Shown here: positions 11,301-26,300 of the stretch, in pieces
Layout: every line of letters begins with the position of its first letter
Position numbering within the stretch: position 1 is the first letter of the stretch
The notes under the pieces: generated by a model
Database searches by the model: none
Told to the model about the DNA's origin: nothing
The model's input: the letters and a program-made list of their open reading frames with translations, nothing else
Program-made: the position numbers and the translations under genes
Assembly (NCBI RefSeq): GCF_963259705.1
Contig: NC_081844.1
Coordinates: 47,167,501-47,231,500, forward strand
Source of the DNA: Myotis daubentonii
Lineage: Eukaryota; Chordata; Mammalia; Chiroptera; Vespertilionidae
Reading direction: 5' to 3'
DNA length: 64,000 nucleotides

Positions 11301-14300
11301 TTTATTTTTAAGTTGATTTTTTCATAGTACCTCAGTGATTTGCAACATTTTCACCCATTCCATCAATAATGATAATGATGAGTTTAAATTCCAGTTAATA
11401 ATGACTTGTTTATTATATAAATGAATTTTTGTGTAATTCACATAATTTTGATGTAGGGGCCTCAATAATGGAAATGAAATAGATAACTGAAAACAAATAG
11501 TAACAATCAAATATTTAGCCCTGAACGTGGAACTTGGTTGGTTAGAGTGTCATCCATATACACCAAAGTTTGCAGGTTCAATCCCCAGACAGGGCACATA
11601 TAAGAATCAACCAATGAATACATTGAAAAGCATCTCTCTCTCTCCCCTCCCCCCCACCCTTTCCTCTCTCTCTAAAATCAATAAACCTGATGTCACACAA
11701 AAGTTGGACTTCTGTTAAAATAATTTATTTGGCCTAGAAAATAAAATAAAATGACTGTTTTAATTCTTTATTTTAAATAATTATGTTTCTTAGTGAATCC
11801 CTTAAACTTCTCAAAATCAGTTTTTTATCTGTAAATGGTGATGACAACAATGATCAAATATAGTAATTGTGAAGATAAAATAAAGTTCCCAGTACAGTGT
11901 AGTAGGCACTTGCTAAATATTATTTCTCTCAATGTTAAGTGCTAATATTCAATTTCTCTGTTAAAATGAGAGAATTAAAATCTCTCACAGAATTTTTTTC
12001 TCTTTTTTTAAAAATATATTTTTATTGATTTTTTTACAGAGAGGAAGGGAGAGGGAGAGGGATAGAGAGTTAGAAACATCGATGAGAGAGAAACATCGAT
12101 TCAGCTGCCTCTTGCACGCCCCCCACTGGGGATGTGCCCGCAACCAAGGTACATGCCCTTGACCAGAGTCAAACCTAGGACCCTTCAGTCCGCAGGCCGA
12201 TGCTCTATCCGCTAGGGCAGAATTTTTTCTCTTTTATATCTAAAGATATGAACCAAGTTTGTAAAAGTAAAAACTTGCCAAAACTCAACAAACTCAGCCA
12301 AATCAAGAAAAAGACACATTTTCATGCCATAAATTTCAAAACCTGACAGCCAATGACACAAATAGATGATTCTGGATCCCAGTGGAGCAGAACGCTTCAG
12401 AAGGCTCTTGCGTCTATCCCCAGAACCCATAAGGAGAAGCAGAAAAATGCTGAAAAGTATCACCAACATTCATTCCTACAATGAGACCACAAAACTAAAC
12501 TACACTGAGACACATGGGTTCAGAATAAAATGCACTACTTTGTTCTCATTCATAAGATTCCACTTGAGCTCCCCAAGTGTCTTCTACCAACCAAAATATG
12601 AGTGCGTGCACCCCAAACCCTGGCTATAAAGGAGCTGTGAAATGCTGTAAGCTTTTCAGCCTCTGCTCTACAGCAACATGCCAGGCAAGGGGGTGTTGAA
12701 TGGAGGTTGAGTGAGTTCATCTATACTATCCACTATTGCAGCTGATACAATGGCCACATCCCTCATAATCTATCCCTTTGGTGACTCACCATCCATATGC
12801 ATTTGCCTCTCAATAACTCCTGTTGTTTCCTTTCTCTTTTTTTTAACTATCATGACCATCTATCCATGTTAAAACATCTCCAACATCAGTTTTCATATTA
12901 AAGAAGATAGAGGGAATCATAATTAACATGCCAAGAACAGTGTGTCATGTTTCAGTACATCTAAAGTACTGTATCTTAAAGTATGGTCCAAAGAATCACC
13001 TCCAGTATTTATTAAATATGGAGATTAGGAGACCCATCTCTGACATATAACATCAGGATCTATAGAAGTGGGGCCCAGAAATTCACATTTGTAACAAGTT
13101 CCCAGAAAATGTTTATCTCACTCAGTTTGAGAATCACTCATTAATTTTAAAGTGAGAACCTATTTCCCCCAACACACCAGAATATTTCTGTGTTCTTGAA
13201 CTTTTCTGCTCTCTGATTTTTATTTTAGGGGACAACAATGGATGGTTCTTGCAAATGGAGAAAAATTTTATCAATTATAACAGAACGGCCTTCCCATATC
13301 TCTTTGAGTCAGAAACACCGAAATGTTGTAAGTAACCAGAGGAGTTGAGTCTCCTTTTCCATGAGTTCATGAGACACCATGTCTTTCAAAGTTGGATCCA
13401 ACATTAAAAAAAAAAAAAGGCTAATTATAGTTTTCCTATTGCAAACTCTATTAGAAATGCAGTCTTAATTTGAAAAGTTTATATAACAATGACTCAGGGA
13501 TCTTAACTGTAAAAGTAATAAATCATGCTAGGTATGTTGTAAATAAAATGACTGTCAGTCAAGGTTGCCATTTTATATGTCCCCTTTTTACAGTCACTAT
13601 AAACTCCGATATAAAGGAAACTGAAAATAGAAGAGCATAAAGCTATTTGGATTTTAAATCTTGTAAGTGAAAAATCTTCTGAGGTCTAAACCATGCTTTA
13701 GAGCTACAGAAAAAGGCCTTATTAATTATAACCTCCCATGTTTAATGATATATCAAAAACTTACAAAAACACTAGAGGGGGATGGGAGGGTATAACCTTG
13801 AGGATTAAGCCTTTAATATTTTAGATCAGGAAGATCTATATAAATAAATTCTTTTAAATAAATTTAGTCTATTCTAATAAATTGTGCCAATGTAAATTTG
13901 CACCTTGGAATTGTAATTTTGATTCTAGCTTTTCAAAATCTCAGTTGAGCCCTAGCTGGTTTGGCTCAATGGATAGAGCCTAAGCCTGTGGACTGAAGGG
14001 TCCCAGGTTCAATTCCAGTTAAGGGCATATGCCTGGGTTGTGAGCTCAATCCCCAGTAAAGGTGTGCAGGAGGCAGCTGATTCTCTCACATCATTGATGT
14101 TTCTATCTCTCTCTCCCTCTCCCTTCCTCTCTGAAATCAATAAAAACATTTAAACAAACAAAACAAAACAAAAAAACCTCAGTTAAAAAGCAGGGGTTGT
14201 GGGGAGGGGTACTTTACTATTTTTGTTTCCTTTATGTTCTACCACAAATTGTAAATTATAGCTTTTGTCTTAATTTTTAACATTTCTGTCTTTACTACTC

Positions 14301-17300
14301 AAATGAGATTAATAAAAACTACTAGCAATCCCGTTTAAGGGGGTGTACATTCTTCCCGCAAGTCTCACAGGCTACTCAGCAATCTGTCTCGGCCTCACGT
14401 TGTTTCCCAGAAGATGAAGACCAAATTACTAGATCATTGAAAAGCTAAAAGCTTTGGGGAAAGAAAAAAGTTAACAGGTATAATTTAACTGCTAATATAA
14501 TGAAAAAATAACAATGGATTAAGCCACATTTCTCAAAACATAGTTTTTCTTTTCTTTTTGTTTTATGTATACTTTTCATAAGATCCAGAGACAGAAGCAT
14601 CAATCAGACCGTCAAACCTCAGAGGGAAGGTAGGGGAGGGTGAGGGTAAGGGGGAGAGATCAACCAAAGGACTTGTATGCATGCATATAAGCCTAACCAA
14701 TGGACACAGACAACAGGGGGGTGAGGGCATGAGTGTGGGGTGGGAGTGGGGCAATAGGGGGATAAGGACACATATGTAATACCTTAATCAATAAAGAAAT
14801 TTAATAAATAAAAAAATGTTTAATTAGATCTTTTTATATCTCACCTATTCCCAAAAGGCTTTAGGCAGTTCACAATAAAACTATGGCTACTAACAGACTT
14901 AAACCATTAACATAACATAAAAGACAAAAGTTCAAAGGTGAATAGGAAAAGGAATGGAAAAGGAAAATAAGGAAATCTTCGCTGAGAAAAGTTCAGTAGC
15001 TGCATCCAAAGCTTAGTTCTGAATTTTGCAGTCATTAGGTCAAAGAGGGGGAAAACAGGCTACATGGCTTTCATAGTCTGGTTTCTAAAGTAAAAACAAA
15101 CAAATGGGAGGAAAACCGATCAAGTGAGCAAGAGAAATTAATTTTTTCCTGAACCTGAACTCTGAGAGAAATTGTCACAAGTAATATTACACAACAGAAA
15201 TGGAGCTATACAAGAAGTGATGTATCAAAAATACAGAGGTGATTTTTTTATCAGTACTTAAAAGAACAAATATATGTTTTTAATTATTTTTAAAGACAAT
15301 TCAAGGAGAGGTGGTAATAATTAAATATCTTTTTGAAACTTAAAAGCACGCAATGTAAAATGGGATGGGAAGTGTAGTGTAAAATTTGGGCGTGATACTT
15401 GAATTAAGGTTCCTATTGTGCCACTTTATCTGAATGAGATTGTTATAAGGATTTATTGGAAATTAAACTGAGGAGGGCTTATAATCATTTTTGGCTGAAT
15501 GACAGAGTGTGAGGAGCTCACATTTATAAAGGGTACCTCTCAAGAAAAGTGTCACAAAAAGCATATGTCTACTGTTAACTAACGTATTAATAAAGTTTAC
15601 ATTTGAGGGATTTAGAAAGTACAGAGATTTGGGAAGAATTCTTTACTCAGCCATAATTTCTCTAACTAGCTGGTACATTGTTCATCCTTTTCTATTTTAA
15701 CATAGTGGAAATTTCATGTTCAAACCATTTTTATCATATTTTCAATTAGCATTTTAGCATAATCTAAAAGCATAACCATTTGATAACCACTGGAGTTAAG
15801 CTAATCTCACTGCCCTTCTTACTCTCACTCCCAGGACCTTCATCTTCCTGCCAAACCCTCACCATTCCTTCCCCACAACATAAACACACTCATGCTGGAA
15901 GGGCTTTTACGTGAAGAGACAGAATCAGTTTTCGGAGACTCATAACCAAAGCGGTCACTTACCACTATAAAGCTGTTTAAAAGTTCTTGGCAGAGTCTCC
16001 GTTTACAAAAAACACAAATCCTAAGCTATGATCTTGATCTCTCGTGATCTTGTAAAGGTGTCTGCAGAGTTATTTGGGAGGAGAGGAAGTACAGCTGTCA
16101 CCAGCCAGTATCTGAGCAAAGGAGAACCCTTCCTATTTCCAAGGCTGCAGCCAGTTGTGCTGGTGAGCAGTCACCCACCCGCTTTGTCACGGGAATCTCT
16201 GCTCTGCCATGAAGACACAGTTCTAGTCTCTGAAAGCTCTACTGTGAAAGTCACAACTGAAGCCTGCAAGCAGGACATTCTCGTAGAAAGTTTGTTTGTC
16301 CTGATCTTTTAAAATGTTGTTCGCTGTGATCATTTTTAAAATAGGTAATTGTATAGAAAACACTGTACTTCTGAATCTTGGAGGAAGCTGGTTGACTTAG
16401 CTACACATGTTCCTCTCTTAATATGGCAACAGTTCGGAGACGCTGATCCACTAGGACATCTGGACACAGCCTGTTCTACTGTGCCTGTTCTCTGTCGACA
16501 TTGGAGCCTGTAACCTTAACCTCTGCTATGCAGTTCAGGGCTTCAAAGTAAATGTAGAAGGGGAGCATTCCTCATTGCTCTCAGTAATCATCCACTCCTC
16601 ATAGAGCAGTGATGGCGAACCTATGACACGCGTGTCAGAGGTGACACGCGAACTCATTTTTTTGGTTGATTTTTCTTTGTTAAATGGCATTTAAATATAT
16701 AAAATAAATATCAAAAATATAAATCTTTGTTTTACTATGGTTGCAAATATCAAAAAATTTCTATATGTGACACAGCACCAGAGTTAAGTTAGGGTTTTTC
16801 AAAATGTCAAGCTCAAAAGGTTCGCCATCACTGTCATAGAGGCAGGGATCAGACTGTATTTATTATACCTAGTAATAATCCCATTTTACTCTTTAGCTAT
16901 ATAAGCGCATTACGGCAAGTCTCATGTAGACTTTAGAAATACTGGGTCACATCTTTTAGACTATCACTCTAGCCCCACATGATAACCAAAGGCATATATC
17001 CCATTCTCCCTCTTTCCAACACCATTAGTAAGACTAGAATAGCTTTGTATAAAAATATATTCAATCCCATAAATGACATTTTAGACATTCTTACATCCCT
17101 ACAAAAGCCAAAAGATCACTTTAAAATCCTTTGAAAAACTCCTGAATTTTTCAGGAAAAAATAAATCTACCAACGCTATATCTCAGCATTTAGTTCTCCG
17201 CCTGCATGATTGTTAAAAATGATTTAGTCCTCCATTAAAGATTTGGTTATATTGTCAGTAAACACTTTATTCTTAAGTAGCATCTTTAATGTGGACATTA

Positions 17301-20300
17301 AAGGCCATCACACACTATCATAACACCCTCAGACTAGCTTTTCTCCTGAGCTAACTAAGAGCAAATGATTTTGTTCATTTACAAAATTAAAAAAAAAATA
17401 AAGGAGAATTGCAGTCTGCTATTTAAATCTGTATATTTTTATATCTTAATGTTCAAAAGAGGACATCCAGAAAGCCAAGAGACATATGAAAACATGCTCA
17501 AAGTCACTAATCATCCGAGAGATGCAAATCAAAACAGCAATGAGGTACCATCTCACACCTGTCAGACTGGCTATCATCAACAAATCAACAAACGACAAGT
17601 GCTGGAGAGGATGTGGAGAAAAAGGAACACTTGTGCACTGCTGGTGGGAATGCAGACTGGTGCATCCACTATGGAAGACAGTATGGAGTTTCCTTAAAAA
17701 ACTGAAAATGGAACTCCCATTTGACCCTGTGATCCCACTTCTAGGAATATATCCCAAGAAACCAGAAACACCAATCAGAAAGGATATATGCACCCCTATG
17801 TTCATAGCAGCACAATTCACCATAGCTAAGATCTGGAAACAGCCTAAGTGCCCATCAGTAGATGAATGGATTAGAAAACTGTGGTACATCTACACGATGG
17901 AATACTATGCTGCTGTAAAAAGGAAGGAACTCTTACCATTTGCAACGTCATGGATGGAACTGGAGAGCATTATGCTAAGTGAAATAAGCCAGTCAATAAA
18001 GGAAAAATACCACATGATCTCACTCATTCATGGACAATAGAGACCATTATAAACTTTTGAACAATAATAGATACAGAGGCAGAGCTGCCTCAAACAGATT
18101 GTCAAACTGCAGCGGGAAGGCCAGGGAGGGTTGGGGGGCAGGAGGTAGGGGGGTAAGAGATCAACTAAAGGACTTGTATGCATGCATATAAGCATAACCA
18201 ATGGACATAAGACACTGGGTGATAGGGGAGGCTAGGGGACTGTCTAGGGCGGGGGGATAAAATGGATACATATGTAATACCCTTTGTAATACTTTAAGCA
18301 ATAAAAAATAAATAAATAAAATAAAGGAGAATTGCAGTCTGCTATTTAAATCTGTATATTTTTATATCTTAATGTTCTAGCACCATGTAATGTCAAGTTA
18401 AAAGCAAACTTTGGAACCTTAATTTAAAGCACTGACCAAATTGCTTAGGTAAGACATGATAGACTTTGTACTCAATAATTTTCATAGCTTTTTCTTACTT
18501 CCCATTACCCTCCTGTTCCTGGTCCCTCACTGTCCTCATGTCTTACTTCCTCCTCTTTATTCAGCAGTCGGTTCTGTGCCCGTGAAATGTCTTTGCCGAG
18601 ATTTACAGCTTGACTGTAATGAGTCCAAATTACGAGCTGTTCCATCAGTTTCTTCAAATGTGACCTCCATGTAAGTAGAAAAGAATGGCTTTCCCTGAGC
18701 CGGAATATAGCCCTTGGAATACTGTGTCATAATGAAGGCCTTGTCATTCTTGATATAGTGCATTTTTACTCAAAGACCATGTCTTTGCTCCATGCTCAAT
18801 TCTGGTTGCTGATATTTATTTTGCATTTATTAAATGCTACCCTCATTGTAAATTATTCCATGTATTAACTTAGTTAGTCCCTCATAACAATATAGTGTCA
18901 CCATATTTCATCTAAACAAAGGATGCCATCAATTGTATGTGCTGCTGAAGAAAAAAAGCTGCCAATTAAACTCTTCTATAGAGCTTTCTTATTTTATCAA
19001 GTATTTACTTGACACATATTGAAAGAGCTCTTTTAAAGTTTATTGAACATAAATTTTAATACACTCTGATATATAAATTTTTAAAAGTTAAATAAATGGG
19101 ATTAAATATTCCCAAAGCTTCACATTTAAAATTGAACTCTTCTGAATCACATTTGATTTGGAGATGTTGATATTGGGTTTGTTTCTAAAGTAGCTCAAAC
19201 TTATATATGTAAAACAGAAATCTTGATAATAAGTGGTTTGTTGATCCGGTACAAATTTGAATTCAGCAAACTTCAGCGCCACAAATACACACATTTGTCT
19301 GAGACTTTGAAAAGAAATCAGTAAAAAATAGATATTTTAATCCAATATTTTTGCTGAGGGTTTTTGTTTTCATCCAGATGTTTTAGTGACTTATGGCTCT
19401 GTGTATATGAGGGCAAAATAGAAGTTATTCTTAAATTTATAAATGTTGGCAAGGTCTGCCTTGTTTTAACCCAAACCACATAACCCAGCAAATCATATGC
19501 TTGGTATATATAAGAGGTGGGGAATAGCTATGAGGATAGTGGTACCATCAAATTAATAGAATCTCGGAGTTTACCCAAGTGATGTCATCTGGGGACTTTA
19601 CCCAAATTGACAATAAGCTGAGAGCATCCAGCAGGGTAAGCTCCAGAGACTTTTCCAAAGGAGGCAACTTTCCCACCTAAACTAAGGAAAGCATTCTTTC
19701 CTATCCCCAATTCACCAATGCTCTTTTTTATAGTAATTAGTCTTACTAGAAAAATAATAATAATCTCTTCCCCCAAAATCTGAGATCCTATGGAGAGTTT
19801 CCATGATTTAAATTCTGACTGGAACTGCTGGATTTTTATAATGTATGATGATTTCATTCTATATTCAAAGAAAAAAGTATCACCCCAATGCTTATATCAA
19901 ATTACTAGAAAATGCAAACCAAAGGATACCTTGATGCTACCAATCTTATTTTTCCACAAATAAAATTTCATTTTATTCTTAAGCAATTCAGCTAATCTTT
20001 GTAAACAAGAAACAGAAGAAGGGCACTGGAGAAATAGAGGAGGATAAGGCAATGACTAACTAGAAAGTACATGTCCCACCTAAAGGTATACTGATTTAAT
20101 TAAAAAAAAAAAAAAGCTCTTCTGACTCAGTACAAATATATAAATACTAGAGGCCCGGTGCACGACATTCGTGCACTCAGGGGTTGGGGGAGGGGGAGTT
20201 CGGGTTCCCTCAGCCCGGCCTGCACCCTCTCACATACATACATCACACATACATATGTACATACATACATATATACGTAGAGATGTGTGCAGATATATGA

Positions 20301-23300
20301 GCCACCAGTTGTCAACCCTTGGTATAAGGAAAAAACAGGGATCATAAATGATGGGATACAGAAAGATGAGGATGAAGGAAGACCCCAAGATGACTAACTG
20401 CGAGGTTTCTATTCTAAGTAATAGAGTGATCCAAGGATGGGGAGACTGGTAACAATAAGTAGGGGAGGACTCCAGTTTTAGATGTGTCTTTCAATTTGAG
20501 GTTAACAGGTCATGCAGTGGAAATTTCCAACAGGAATTTGGAGATGTGAGAACAAAGCACAGAAGTTTATGCCTGTACCCCTTTATTTTATTTTGTGTTT
20601 TTTAAAAATAGCATTTTCGTGCACTTTGGGTTGAGCAGCTTGATTGAGGGTGTCCATTTCTATTTTTCTCTGCAGAACACTGACTTAGCACCACATCTCG
20701 TCCCAGTATTTGTTCCATTCCACAGATAAAAGGCTTTAGAGCAAATACATTAGGAGAGTAAATATCAAAGTTTATTACTGAGCTCAGTCCATATTTTAAG
20801 TTGGAACTATCATACAGAAATGTCAGAAATGGACTAAATCATATATAAGTAAAGTAGTAAAGAAGCCAATAACCCAAGTAATGCTTATTGAAGTTGGGAT
20901 TTTTAAAGATATTTCACATAAATGCTAATGAACAAAAGAGACAAATATATAAATACTAGAGGCCCAGTGCACGACATTCGTGCACTCAGGGGTGGGGGGA
21001 GTGGGAGTTCGGGTTCCCTCAGCCTGGCCTGCACCCTCTCACAGTCCAGGAGCCCTTGGTGGATGTCTGACTGATGGCTTAGGCCCACTCCCCACCTGCC
21101 CACCCCGCCACCGGAGCAGGCCTAAGCCAGCAGTCGGACATCCTTAGTGCTGCTGCAGAGGCGGGAGAGGCTCCTGCCACCACCACTGTGCTCGCCAGCC
21201 ATGAGCCCAGCTTCTGGATGAGCAGCGCTCCCCCTGTGGGAACGCACTGACCACCAGGGAGCAACTCCTGCATTAAGTGTCTGCCCTCTGGTGGTCAGTG
21301 TGCGTCATAGAGACTGGTTGTTCTGCTGTTCGGTCAATTTGCATATTAGCCTTTTATTGTATAGGATGTTTATTTCTGCATTGTTCTAACTTGCTAAATA
21401 TTAACTCTATGAAAGTTGACATTAAGGTCCTGGAATTTAATCATTAAAATGATATCATCCAATAAGAACTTCCTTTATAAAAACTAGAGGTAGCTCTAAC
21501 AATAATAATAAAGCCAGCAGTTGCTCTCTTTCATTCACATACTTCACTTTGTGAAGAGTCAATCTTGGAATTTTAATTTTAAAATACAAAAATCTATTAC
21601 ATTAAAAGTATTTGGGTTTGTTCTACTAGGTGTGAATAATAACACCTACCTCTTTGCATTTCAATGGGGCCCTGTGAAAATATAGAGAATGCTATTTGTG
21701 AAAATATTTGACATCATTTAGGAAAAAACAGCCTATAAATTCTAGGCACCATTAATAAAAACTCAAATGTTCTAAGAAACATTATTTAAGAGATCTTACT
21801 AGGTAAATGATCCTCCCTTCCCTTGAAGGAAACCTGTTTTCTCCCAAGGGTCATTTGGATATTTGTAGCATCATTTGCAGGCCACACAAAATTATCAGTT
21901 TAAAAATTTAGCCTGCTATATTTGGTCAAACATTTAATTAACTCACCACTAATGCCTTGGCAGGGCCAGACCAAATGCAATTAACCTCTTCCTCTTGGGT
22001 TCTCTGAGGGGACCTCCCTTGTGTCTCTTTTAAGTATATTGTGCACCGGGCCTCCAGGGCTAGTAATAATAATAATAGCATCATATTATGAGAGGTAATC
22101 CATTTTTCAAAATTAAAGAAAAGACTGACATGGACAGATTATGTATGATTCATGTAAAGGATCCCAGCTGCAATTGTTTTGGAGTTTTTTGTTTTTGTTT
22201 TTTGTGGGGTTTTTTGTTTTGTTTGTTTTTTGCTTGTTTTATTTTGTTACTACTACTTTACATTGCTTTTCTTTAAAAAAAAAAAAAAAAGAAAGAAAGA
22301 AAGACAGAAAGAAATGAAAGGTTTAGGTCCTTCTCAACACAACCACAATTAAAGTGGAGGACCTGGTCTGTGTCAAGCTGCTTTTCAAATTGTGATGCAA
22401 GGCAAAAGCTTTCCATATGATTTATTAGACATTGAAATGCACCACTTATTAAATAAAGATGGTTCAATTGTATGTACCAATTGTCAGTTTTCTTCACAAC
22501 TAATTTTAAAAGAAAGTAAAGGTAGTGGAATTTGAGCAATGAAATACTGCAGAATATAAAGTTATTTAAGTCCTTGAATGTGTTTTAAAAAGAAACACTA
22601 TTTTTATTATCATGCAAAAACTGAGATGTTTTCTAATGTTTGTTAAATAAAAGTAGAAAAGGAGAACATAACTAAAAATTGTTTTCTCAGTTTTATTATC
22701 TTTAATTTGTATGTCAAATTTATAGTGCTGTAATCTAATTTAAGAAAAGAGAATATATTTAATTAATACAAAATCAACCATTAGACCATGTTTAAATGAT
22801 GCTATGAATATGAGCATAGCATCATGAAACAAAGTATTTCCTGAAAGCTGCTGCTAAAGTAAATAAAGTTTATAATTATCCATATTGTTATGGCTTAAAA
22901 ATAAAGAAAAGCAAACTTCAAGTAAGAATCCAAATTACCTTTATTTCAGGTCACTTCAGAGAAACTTAATAAGAAAACTTCCTCCTGATGCCTTCAAGAA
23001 GTACCATGATCTTCGGTCATTGTAAGAAAAAAATTTAATTTTTTAAAATTTAATTATTGGTATTAAAATTAATTAATTTTTTGGCATATCTGTTTCTTCC
23101 CATATCTGTAACACCAACACTGCTACTGCATAAACTTAATCCCTCTTTGGGGACTTATTTAGCTATTAGTTGGAGACTACCAGATAATTTTTTTTCAGTA
23201 GCTCTAGAAGCCATTCTAGAAAAATCTTATATACCTATCCCCAAGGAAACTAGAGAATGTGTGTTGTAAATCTTCCTGCCCTACTCTGCCAAAATGAGGG

Positions 23301-26300
23301 CCATCAAGAGGTTTCACTCTCTGCACTATTTAACAATGGGTCACCTCAACACACACCTTAAAGAAAGATGTGAAGAACTTGTACTACATCTACAGCCAAG
23401 ATTAGATAGTGAAGAGTTTTCCCCATAGCCCAGCTGACATAGCTCAGTGGTTGAGCATCTACCTGTGAACCAGGAGGTCACAGTTCAGTTCCCAGTCAGA
23501 GCACATGCCCGGGCTTGGAGGCTCCATCACCAGTGGGAGCGTGCAGGAGGCAGCTGATCAATGATTCTCTTTTTAAAAATATATACTTTTATATATTTAT
23601 TGATTTCAGAGAAGAAGGGAGAGGGAGAGAGAGATAGAAACATCAATGATGAAAGAGAATCATTGATCAGCTACCTTCTGCATGCCCCACATTGGGGATG
23701 AAGCCCCAAACCTGGGGATGGAGCCCAAAACCCGGGCATGTGCCCTGATAGGGAATGGAACAGTGACCTCCAGATTCATAGATCATCTCAACCACTGAGC
23801 TACACAGGCTGGGTCAATGATTCTCTTTTATCATTGATGTTTCTATCTCTCTCTCCCTCTCCCTTCCTCTCTGAAATCAATTATATGTATGTGTGTGTAT
23901 ACATACATATATATGCTGTATATGTGTGCATTTTTCTTTAAAATAGCAGACAGAAATAAAGCACAATCAGAAGAAGCAAAATTAATCCTTTTCAATGAAA
24001 TGTTCTTAAAACCCAGATAATCTGCAAAAAAAAGTATATTTCATATTTGAAAATAGAAATTCCAATAAAAATTACTTTTTAGAATTTTATTCTGGGGCAT
24101 TTATCAATCAACAAAAAAAGAACTTGTCAAGATTACGCCTGATACAAAAATTTCAAGATGATATTTCTTTATGCTATATTCTGATTTCTGTAATATGAAG
24201 AGTTTTCCTGATCTGTAGCACCACCTTATGTCCACATGTTTAAAAGAAGTTAGGACTTCAAATTTAAATAGCAAAATTCAGGTTTATATAACACAGTAGT
24301 TTAGGATTTTTAAACAATGAACATTAAATTAATTCGTGAACAGCCACTTTGTTCCAAATAATAAAAAATCAAAATAGCCTAATTTAAAAAAAATTCTAAT
24401 TGGTTATCAGATGTATAGCTTGGCTCAGCCTCCAGAAAATATACATTGCTTGCTCATTACAATAGTGAGAAATAAATAAATACTAGTAAATGTTAAAGTC
24501 TTTGTATTAGTGAGAAAGATGCATTACCTACTGTGCGATTGGGCCACATGATCTGTGAATTGCTATGCATAATAAATTTAATAATAACATTTTATAATCA
24601 AAGTTAGGATTTCTTGCATGTTGCAGAAATAGGGGATCTCTTTTAGTCAAAATTTCTAATTAACTTCATATTGGTTTCTCATTTATCATTCCTAAAATTT
24701 ATAAAATTTATATGTATACTCAGACTACCCTAAAGGACAGCTCTCAGAGCAAGAACTCAGGCTTGGAGGCCTTCCTTGGTCATCCCCACCACCTGGGCCA
24801 TAGAAGCACAAAGCTTCTCTGGTGAATATGATGCAATTGCTTGTGCCTGGGACCTATTTCCTTTGACCTCCAGCTGCCTCAGGGTCAAACTATCAGTGTG
24901 ATTTTAGTTATTAACTATGTAAGCCTGCCTTCTTGTCCTGATATTCCTATCTAATTTATATTCTTTTAGTCCTGATTCTTTTCATTTTCATTTTTCTCTT
25001 TGTTGTGTATATTCCTCATAAGATTCCTCCAACATTTTTTGTGTGTGGGGGGGGGCAAGACTTTGGGTGTCAAATTAATAAGATTAAAGTCAACTTGCTT
25101 AGCAGATTTGTGATTAACATGGAATATTTCTGGGGGGCCTTAAAGATGTCACATACTTGTATGTTTGCCAGCACTATGTCAAATACCAACAAGTTTGAAA
25201 AATTATAGCAGGAAATGCTAAAAAGTCTGACTTCTGAGCCTGTTTTATTAATAAGTGCCTTACTGTGCACTTATTCATTCCTAGAAAATTCAAATATTAA
25301 ATTTTAGCTATTACCTTTTTTACCTTTACAACTGGTATTTCTAAACTAAAAACTAGCCTAATCATGCATGAATTTAAAATAGCAAAACAAAGTTACATTA
25401 TGTCCACCTTCACTAAATTATTTCATTATATATACCTTTTATAATTAAAAAAATTTTAATTGTGGTAAAATACATATGACATAAATGTACCCTCTTAACC
25501 ATTTTTAAGTGTAGTTTTAGAGGCATAAGTACATCAATTCATTGTGTTACCATCACCACCATCTAGCCACAGAATTCTTTTCATCTTGCAAAACTGAAAG
25601 TCAGTTTCATTGTTTTCCATTTATTTATTTTTAATCTTAGAACAGTTTTAGGTTTACAGAAAAACCATGAAGATAATACAGAGGGTACCCACATACCCCT
25701 CACCCAGTTTCCCCAATTATTATCATCTTCTATTATTATAGCATACTTGTTACAATTAATGAATGACTATAGATACATTATCATTATGTTTTCCTTTTAA
25801 TAATCATTTTCACAGGTTCCTGCAAGACAATAAGATTAGATCCATATCCAAGCATTCTTTCAGAGGACTGTACAATCTCATTAAACTGTAAGTACCAATT
25901 AAATTTGCCTGTTCCACAGTGGTTTGTCAGCCTGTCCTATCCCAGTCCATACCAGCCCTCCTGCCCACAACAATGCCAAGGAGATGTGCAAAGAGCTGAA
26001 GGGGCACATAGCATTGCAGCTAAGTGCATGGGATTCTGAGTCATACAGGCTTTCAAGTCCTGACTTCATCACTCACTTAAGTGTGTGAAGTTTAGCAATT
26101 TTTTTTTCCTTTCTAAGAATCAGTTGCCTCTCCTATAAATATAAATTATAACAGTACCTACCTTAAGGTTGTTGTGAGGAACAAATGAGAAAATTTATAG
26201 AAAGAATTAGGCACACTGTGCCAGGCATATAACAAGATCTATCCTATATAATAAAACCCTAATATGCAAATCTACCAAACGGCAGAATGACTGGTCGCTA

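Noticed and set aside
17486..18040. A 184-residue open frame as a host gene
   Set aside because: It is the C-terminal end of L1 ORF2 followed by the L1 3' UTR and A tail, with target duplications.
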